Shown here: positions 58,467 through 64,000 of the stretch, piece by piece
How the letters are laid out: each line of letters starts with the position of its first letter
Position numbering within the stretch: position 1 is the first letter of the stretch
Assembly (NCBI GenBank): GCA_963971225.1
Contig: OZ020269.1
Location: forward strand, 101,368,905 to 101,432,904
DNA from: Melieria omissa
Taxonomy: Eukaryota; Arthropoda; Insecta; Diptera; Ulidiidae
Reading direction: 5' to 3'
Length of the DNA: 64,000 nucleotides
Position numbers and translations under genes: made by a program
The notes under the pieces: model-generated
The model's database searches: none
The model's input: the letters and a program-made list of their open reading frames with translations, nothing else
What the model was told of the DNA's origin: nothing

Positions 58467-59072
58467 ACGAGGCACTACGATGCACTACAGTTCAATACGG
58501 AACGATACCATGCAGCACTTTTCATGTCACTTCTCGGCTTATGGAGAATAGCTCTGTAGGTTACTTCCTGGGCATTTAAAGTATTGCAACGTTATCTGCT
58601 GTGATTCCTCAAGTAAGTCGAAGATTGTTCGGTTAGCTGACTGTAGGTACTTAGCACCATTGACGCTCATAAGAAGGGGTTCAGGGGTTAAAACTGTCCC
58701 AAATATTTGTTTGTTAAAAAATTGTGATTTCAAATGGTCCCAATGAACCAAACCCAATCAAATAGTTTCAATTGGGCCCAAAAGTTGGGTACAGAACCAC
58801 GCCAGTATGAAATCCTGAGTGCATCACTGCTTAGCACGGATGTACTTTACTGAGGAAGCAACCTGGAAACTGAGCTTTCAAGACGATGGGACAACTACGC
58901 ATTTAGAATCTGTAAAGAATCTGTACACGTGTACTGAAACAACCATAAGATAGGACGAGCTATGAACCATCAGACACAAAGATCTGTGCGGGATTCAGAG
59001 GAAAGTTGATAATTCCGAGAATCTCTGAATGGTTCAACAGGAAGTAGAGGTATGAACCCAATCATCTAATAG
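58467..59072. other. Unique sequence
   Basis: Degenerate ATACG-like words to about 58515, then nothing recognised. Confidence 0.4.
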
Positions 59073-59092
59073 GTTGTTATGGCCAGTTGAGG
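59073..59092 (+). mobile_element. Short LINE 3'-end match
   Basis: GTTGTTATGGCCAGTTGAGG repeats the 3' terminus of the LINE family seen at 14292 and 59758. Upstream similarity is too weak to set a 5' limit. Confidence 0.4.
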
Positions 59093-59259
59093 AAAAAAAA
59101 TTCGAGGTATGAACTATTTCATCGTCAATAGTACAACATCGCTAGTGTTTGTAATAATGTGCTCTATCAGCTTTGATTAGATGGTTTGATCTGACTATTT
59201 TTTCCCTTGTTCACTCCTCTCTGGAGCATAGGGCCTCCACAAGACTCTTCCATCTTACA
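59093..59259. other. Short spacer
   Basis: Nothing recognised. Confidence 0.3.
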
Positions 59260-59510
59260 CGATTCTGGACTATTGTTTTCGCGTTGTCCCATGTGGTGTA
59301 AATAGCGGGTAGTTCAAGTAGGGTTGAACTTCTCCAGGTGTTTTTGGTCGACCGCGACTCCTACTCCCTTGCGGGTTCCAGTCCAGTGCCACTTTCGTGA
59401 TGTTGTCGGGTGGTTTTCTTAGCGTATGACCTATCCATTTCCATTTTCTGCGCTTTATTTGCTTCAGAATGGGTTCCTCATTGGAAATCTTCCACAACGG
59501 TCCGAGTAAT
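59260..59510 (-). mobile_element. LINE C-terminal fragment
   Basis: The minus strand reads ISNEEPILKQIKRRKWKWIG, HTLRKPPDNITKVALDWNPQ and GSRSRGRPKTP, the characteristic tail of many RTE- or CR1-like LINE proteins (WIGHTLR...W.PQG.R.RGRPK). The frame shifts just after RPKTP, where the family continues with a W-R-R block. A small, broken fragment of a LINE different from the others here. Confidence 0.8.
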
Positions 59511-59757
59511 ACTCCAATAGTATATCAGGATATAGTTTCTTGGGGTAAGATGCCAAACCATTGATAACAGATTAGGAGATTTCCTTCCAGATTTAGGGAG
59601 ATCCCGGCCTGTTAGGAGGAATTTTGGAAGGAAGGTTAGTTTGGGAAAAAGTTCCGGAGTTTTTAAATTTCTGTATGTGTTTTTTTCGTATCTTTAGTAT
59701 ATTTTTTTATAAATTTCTGGATAGCATAGTGAAATAAATTAAACAGTAAGTAAATGA
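59511..59757. other. AT-rich spacer
   Basis: Nothing recognised. Confidence 0.3.
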
Positions 59758-60012
59758 GTGAGGTACACCTCAGTTGTCAAGGAATTCGTCTACCTTGGCA
59801 CCGGCATCAACAGCAGCAATGATTGGATTGGCGATGGTTGGTGGTCGAGGCGAAGAGGGAGGCCGTGTCTCCGGTGGAAGGACCAAGTTAAAGAGGCCCT
59901 GTCATCTCTTGGTGTGACCAACTGGAGAAGGCACGCGCAAAGCAGAAGCGCCTGGAGAGAAGTTTTGCAGGCCGTAACCCGATAACGGGTTGTTATGGCC
60001 AGTTAAGTAACA
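59758..60012 (+). mobile_element. LINE 3' fragment, same family as 14292-14521
   Basis: Reads YTSVVKEFVYLGTGINSSND, then after an internal deletion GRPCLRWKDQVKEALSSLGV and TNWRRHAQSRSAWREVLQAV, a stop, and the terminus GTTGTTATGGCCAGTTAAG. The block GCGAAGAGGGAGGCCGTGTC is identical in both copies. It joins an RT-connection motif (FVYLG) directly to the C-terminus, so the middle is lost. Confidence 0.85.
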
Positions 60013-62430
60013 GGGCGTTTACAAATGCTATTTTGAAGGCGTTGATTTCAATCGTAGGAATATCACTTTTTTTTTGGACAAAAGAGTAATTTCAAGTATG
60101 TGGCAACACTGATCCAACTTATTGATATGGAGTCATTAGTCTCTATGAAGATATTGGAAAGGTATGAGGGCTGAGTTTTTGGGGGACATTTGTATCTATG
60201 AAGATTTTCATATTCTACGAAAGAAAGTTTCATCAAGAGGTCAAAGAGTTTTGAGCCTTGAGACCTTCTTAGGAAGGGACTCACAATAGGACGCAATTAG
60301 AAATAGGACAAGGATCAAATTTCATTAACATGACTCCTGAAAATTTTTTCCCATTGAAGCTTCAAAGCTTTAATCCATCAATTTCAAACTCTCCCATCTC
60401 AAACTACACTCTTGTCTGTCTGTTTGAGTCTAGGTTAGTTAAAAACGTCACTTTGTAAATTGCGTTCAACTACACACTCTCCCACTCTGTATTGTCCTGT
60501 TCGTCCTCTGCTCTTCTTACCCCTTTCAGTGCACATTTACAATCGAAGGCGACCTTCGACGCCACAGCATCCGGCCACGACCACATCCGTTGTGTGTGTC
60601 TCGTTGCTGCCGCTGTGGTTGGCACTGCCGCTGTCACTAGCGACCCCTTGTCGCTTCAGTGCACCATCGCCTCCAGCTTCGCGTCGTGCAGTGTCAAGCA
60701 AATCACATTAGCGCCCAAAAAACTTGGCTTCGACTGTTGTTGTTGTTGCCGGTTGCACGAGGTGCGCCTAATTGCTTTTGTTCTTGCTGCCATAGTAGTA
60801 GTTCTTGATGTTGTTGTTATTGTGTTGCTGTACGTGCCTCTCGTTCAGTATTTGGGCGAATATATAGTAAATGCCGTTAAGGAAATTTTCAGGTATAATT
60901 TGTGCACAAAGTGTGGCAACGTCGCGTCGCACAGGTTAAAGTTAACTGGCAACGCCAAACGTGCCCCGGCCACTTTGCGTGCGAACTGAATTGAAAGACA
61001 CTGTGGTGGACTCATCAGACGTTTAACACGGCGGGTCTTTTGAAAGGGTTTACATGTGTTACGCTTTTGGTGCGTTCTACGCGTTGTTGGGATGAAGCAA
61101 TGTTTGGTGGATTGAAGGGATATGGGAATAAAATCTGACACAGACTCTGGTAATATTCAAGTCTACTACTACCAAGGATTGACTACCAAAGCCATTCAAT
61201 GATTGATGCTGCCAAGATGCATGAAACGCATGAAAAATTTAAAGTTGAACGAATTTTTGGCTCAAAGATTTTACATTTGAATAGAAATGCTGCAGGAATG
61301 GTCACTTTTAATAAATGTTGAGGAGCGCAGCTTCAATGCAGCTTCAAATTCAAACTAATTGAGTGCGTTCGAGGGTTAAAGTCAAATTTAAAGATGGCGA
61401 CAATTGCGGCGTTTGTACAAAGTGTCACAAAATTGCGCCAAAATTTTGACTACCTTTACAAACAGCAACAACAACAAAAAACCAAACCAAGAGCAATAAC
61501 AACTGTACAAAACCAACAACAACAACAGCAATTTAGTGGTTGCAACAACAACAGCAAGAACAACCCATTGCAGGTGTACATAGGGCACATCAATGCAACA
61601 ACAACAAAACAGCGCAATAACTTTTACGAAAGCCACGTTTAGCAGCACCAAAGCGTTGCCGCCTCCTCTCAACCTCTCTCGCTGCCCTCTCTCACCACAT
61701 GACACGAGTTGCCTTCACATGGCGCGCGGATGCACGCGTGCCCCCAACTTGCCAACAGTGGCAAATTTGTAACCAAATTGTGTTGGCCAATTTGGCCAAC
61801 AACAATGCAACAATAAAAACAACACTCTATAGTGTGACGGGAGGGAGGTGGGGGGAAACAATAGTGACAGTAAGTGAAATTACAACAACTGGAAAGTTTA
61901 TAACTTTGCCAGCAAATACGTGAACGTGCCGAAACATATATTTACATAACCAGGACACACACTCACATACATAGGGAAAGAGTGTTAGGAACTAACGAAC
62001 AAGCACAAATGTACAAAATAGTTAGAATCGAAACGCTACGATTCGAACCCTCGGCATGCAAAGCGACAGCAGCGTGCGTTACATTTTATGCAATTCAAAT
62101 ATATAAACAAATTACTTTCGGAGTTTGCACGGTTGTCATTGTAGCAAATGGGAAATTTTAATTACTGTTGAAATATTCAAATGAGCGTTGGTGCCATGTG
62201 TGTGTGTGCGTGTATGTGTTATAAATTGGACATATTTTCATGCGCAATTTTTTGATTTCGAAATACTAAAACCACTTATTTTAGAGGCTTTATGAGTAAA
62301 GTGCATTAGCTCAAAAATTTCGGCGCTGAGAGGTTAGTAAAGTCTGTAAAGTTTCTGTCCTAACAATGTTACAGTGCATTCCCTTTCAAAAACAATTTTA
62401 TAGTTACTGCTGCTCATCTCTTAAATAGAT
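60013..62430. other. Unique sequence
   Basis: A 165-codon plus-strand frame (60492-60989) contains a Cys run and a hydrophobic stretch (LIAFVLAAIVVVLDVVVIVL), both generated by TTG/GTT triplet runs. I do not call it a gene. CAA-rich tracts lie at 61460-61560. Confidence 0.4.
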
Positions 62431-62895
62431 CTTCGAGCAGTACAACGTGCACCTTCATTGGGTGCCTGGACACATACATGAAGGGAAATTGTGTAGCCAA
62501 CGGACCTTAAAAAAAGTTGGAATCCCACCTTCCTGCTGCAAACTTCATTTGAATCATGCACAGCTTCACAGGCTCAGCACCAGATAACTCCACGAACAAA
62601 TATGTAACACAGCAAGACTGATCTGGCCCTCGATCTACCAATACGGATCCAAGAAATTGATGCTTTCAAACAAACCGTAAATAGGGATTGTCGTATGAGT
62701 CATACTGGACACTAAAAGTCTGGATCTGTTGTATAATGACTTCTACAAAAGCTGTAGAAACGAAAACTGCAAGAACGCGTTTCCCTTTCTTGGGAAAGTA
62801 CTTCTTCAGGTGAAGCAACCCCTTCAAGTGGTAACACAATGGACCACATGATGGATCTTAATGATGTCCAAGAAGCCTCCGCTTAGACTACCTAC
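62431..62895 (+). mobile_element. Degraded LINE RNase H / C-terminal remnant
   Basis: EQYNVHLHWVPGHIHEGKL (about 62435-62491) matches the last RNase H block of LOA/R1-type LINEs (IYWVPGHKGVEGN in the intact copy). Downstream sequence is stop-ridden, with ENCKNAFPFLGKYF near 62763 where the Cys/His knuckle would be, and ends near ACTACCTACCTACTACAACT. Very old. Confidence 0.55.
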
Positions 62896-63778
62896 CTACT
62901 ACAACTACTACACGACATTTCTACATTTCCTTTTCAATTTTGGACATTTTTGGCCTTTTAAGAGCATTTTTAGGGGGAAGAATTGTTTAGGAGAAAGTTT
63001 AGGATATTTTGATGGTGATACATTTGACATCATTAGTGGCACTGAAGCCTGGAATATTGAAAGCTTAAGTGTCTAATTTAATTTGTATGCTTTAAAGTGT
63101 AAATTTATGCAATGAATGAAGGAATTTTACACAAAAACGAATTTCATAACGAATACAAAAAGTATTTTAAAAAAGTTTTTAGGAGATTTTTCTCATTTTT
63201 GAGAGGAAATTTTAGCTATTTTTAGATTTAGGAAAAAGTAATTTCAGGTATCTGGCAACAATGGTTCAGACAGAAATCAGTGGATACAAAACTAGTCTGT
63301 GTTCCGAAATTTTTTACAAACGTATTTATTGTCTGATAGATTAGTTTTGTGGAAAATATGTTTACCTCAATTTTGCTTAATTGCAGTGTCAGTCTCAGTT
63401 TGCAATTATTGTCATTGGTCTTTCATTTATTATTGCATTCTATTTATTTAAGACAAATAAATTTCACATCAATCTCCTCACTGTTCATATGGAAAAATAA
63501 ACAATTTATGAAAATGTGATTTATCTTTCTTTGTCTATCTATTTGTCTATCGTAATGTCTACCCAGTGTGTCAAGAACACTTTAACTCTCTACTTCACAT
63601 GAAGTATGAATGAAACATATGCTAAAAGTTTCCCTTTTAGAGTCGCTTAAGTGTTGCTCATGATTTTATTAGCTGAATAACCACTTAATGTGTATTCAAC
63701 AGAATTCCATTGTTTTTCCAACAAATCGCTTTAGTAATCTATGTTTTGGGTTGCATTAAAGAGATAAGATTTCATACT
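62896..63778. other. Unique AT-rich sequence
   Basis: Nothing recognised. Confidence 0.4.
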
Positions 63779-63910
63779 AAAAAAACTTCTCAGACAGTTT
63801 GGTGATTGCTTGACTCGGGCGTATTTTCTCTCTGCTGATGTGTCCATCTTTGACGGTCGCTCAACCTAAACTCGTCAAGCAATTAACACATTGTCTGAGA
63901 AGTTTCTTTT
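63779..63910. repeat. 132-bp imperfect hairpin / small MITE candidate
   Basis: The left arm AAACTTCTCAGACAGTTTGG continues to TGATTGCTTGAC (to 63814). The right arm GTCAAGCAATTAACACATTG continues to TCTGAGAAGTTTC and is its inverted copy with few mismatches over about 36 bp. The loop is about 59 bp. No flanking duplication is evident. It could be a hairpin MITE or an RNA hairpin. Confidence 0.75.
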
Positions 63911-64000
63911 CGATATAAACTTTGAATTTCATTTGTGATTCTAATCAGCGGCGCATACAGTATTTCGTTTGGGGGAAAGAGCCAGTCCACAACTTTTAAT

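Noticed and set aside
57781..58485. Ser-Tyr-Arg-Ile-Val repeat frames on the minus strand
   Set aside because: Translation of the ATACG microsatellite.
60492..60989. 165-codon frame with Cys run and hydrophobic stretch
   Set aside because: The striking residues come from TTG/GTT triplet runs. There is no domain and no flanking gene signal.
62038..62075. Minus-strand GGTTCGAATC (tRNA B-box-like) word
   Set aside because: No A box, acceptor stem or anticodon arm can be formed around it.
1..64000. CRISPR arrays, operons, prophage or bacterial mobile systems
   Set aside because: The satellites, LINEs, SINEs, mariners and microsatellites are eukaryotic. No direct-repeat/spacer arrays or bacterial gene clusters are present.

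Overview
Kind of DNA. This is eukaryotic, insect-type DNA. It is AT-rich and full of CAA/CAG/TTG-type triplet runs and CA/GT dinucleotide runs. It carries non-LTR retrotransposons with endonuclease, reverse transcriptase (RT) and RNase H, mariner-like elements, a tRNA-derived SINE and MITEs. The mariner spacing is DD41D, a type described from the tephritid Ceratitis rosa, so a true fly (Diptera), perhaps a tephritid fruit fly, is the best guess. That placement is inference. There is one 200-base assembly gap (1957-2156). I could not recognise a single host protein-coding gene in 64 kb, so the window reads as intergenic or giant-intron sequence shaped by satellites and transposons.

Layout, left half. 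1-9.1 kb holds three degenerate satellite arrays (units of about 120, 148 and 105 bp) and a very small piggyBac-like MITE. 9.1-11.5 kb holds a 358-bp MITE, five tandem 72-bp units that look like partial tRNAs on the minus strand, a truncated SINE and a 576-bp internally deleted mariner. 13.0-15.7 kb is a two-unit tandem repeat split by a 5'-truncated LOA-like LINE with a 12-bp target-site duplication (TSD); that LINE is itself interrupted by a 230-bp piece of another LINE with its own 13-bp TSD. 18.2-19.5 kb is a long AAAAT microsatellite. 20.9-21.3 kb has a 222-bp LOA-like 3' end followed by a SINE. 22.6-22.8 kb is a second TTAA-flanked MITE. 23.0-27.3 kb is an old LOA-like LINE carrying three nested insertions: a TIR element, the 3' end of another LOA-like LINE, and a nearly intact 1.3-kb mariner.

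Layout, right half. 29.5-31.5 kb has further degenerate repeats. 33-36 kb is AATT-rich DNA with GAATT arrays. 37.6-38.95 kb repeats the 105-bp satellite seen at 7.3-8.5 kb. 40.9-42.1 kb is a 330-bp AT-rich satellite, bordering the most complete element: a 4.0-kb LOA-like LINE (42080-46090, minus strand) with an uninterrupted 1198-residue ORF2 and a perfect 13-bp TSD. 47.3-48.3 kb is a very regular 123-bp satellite. 49.1-49.6 kb is a candidate LTR with a primer-binding-site-like tail. 49.9-51.6 kb is another broken LOA-like LINE. 53.2-53.6, 54.9-56.3 and 57.8-58.5 kb are AAAAT, nine-base (Met-Asn-Glu coding) and ATACG arrays. 59-63 kb has small LINE remnants, and a 132-bp hairpin sits at 63.8 kb.

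How the parts work together. Only the ORF2 at 42170-45766 looks able to make a working enzyme. The 222-bp fragment at 20915 differs from the 3' end of that element at only about two positions, so the family moved recently. The SINE, the truncated LINEs and the MITEs are the non-autonomous passengers expected of such machinery.
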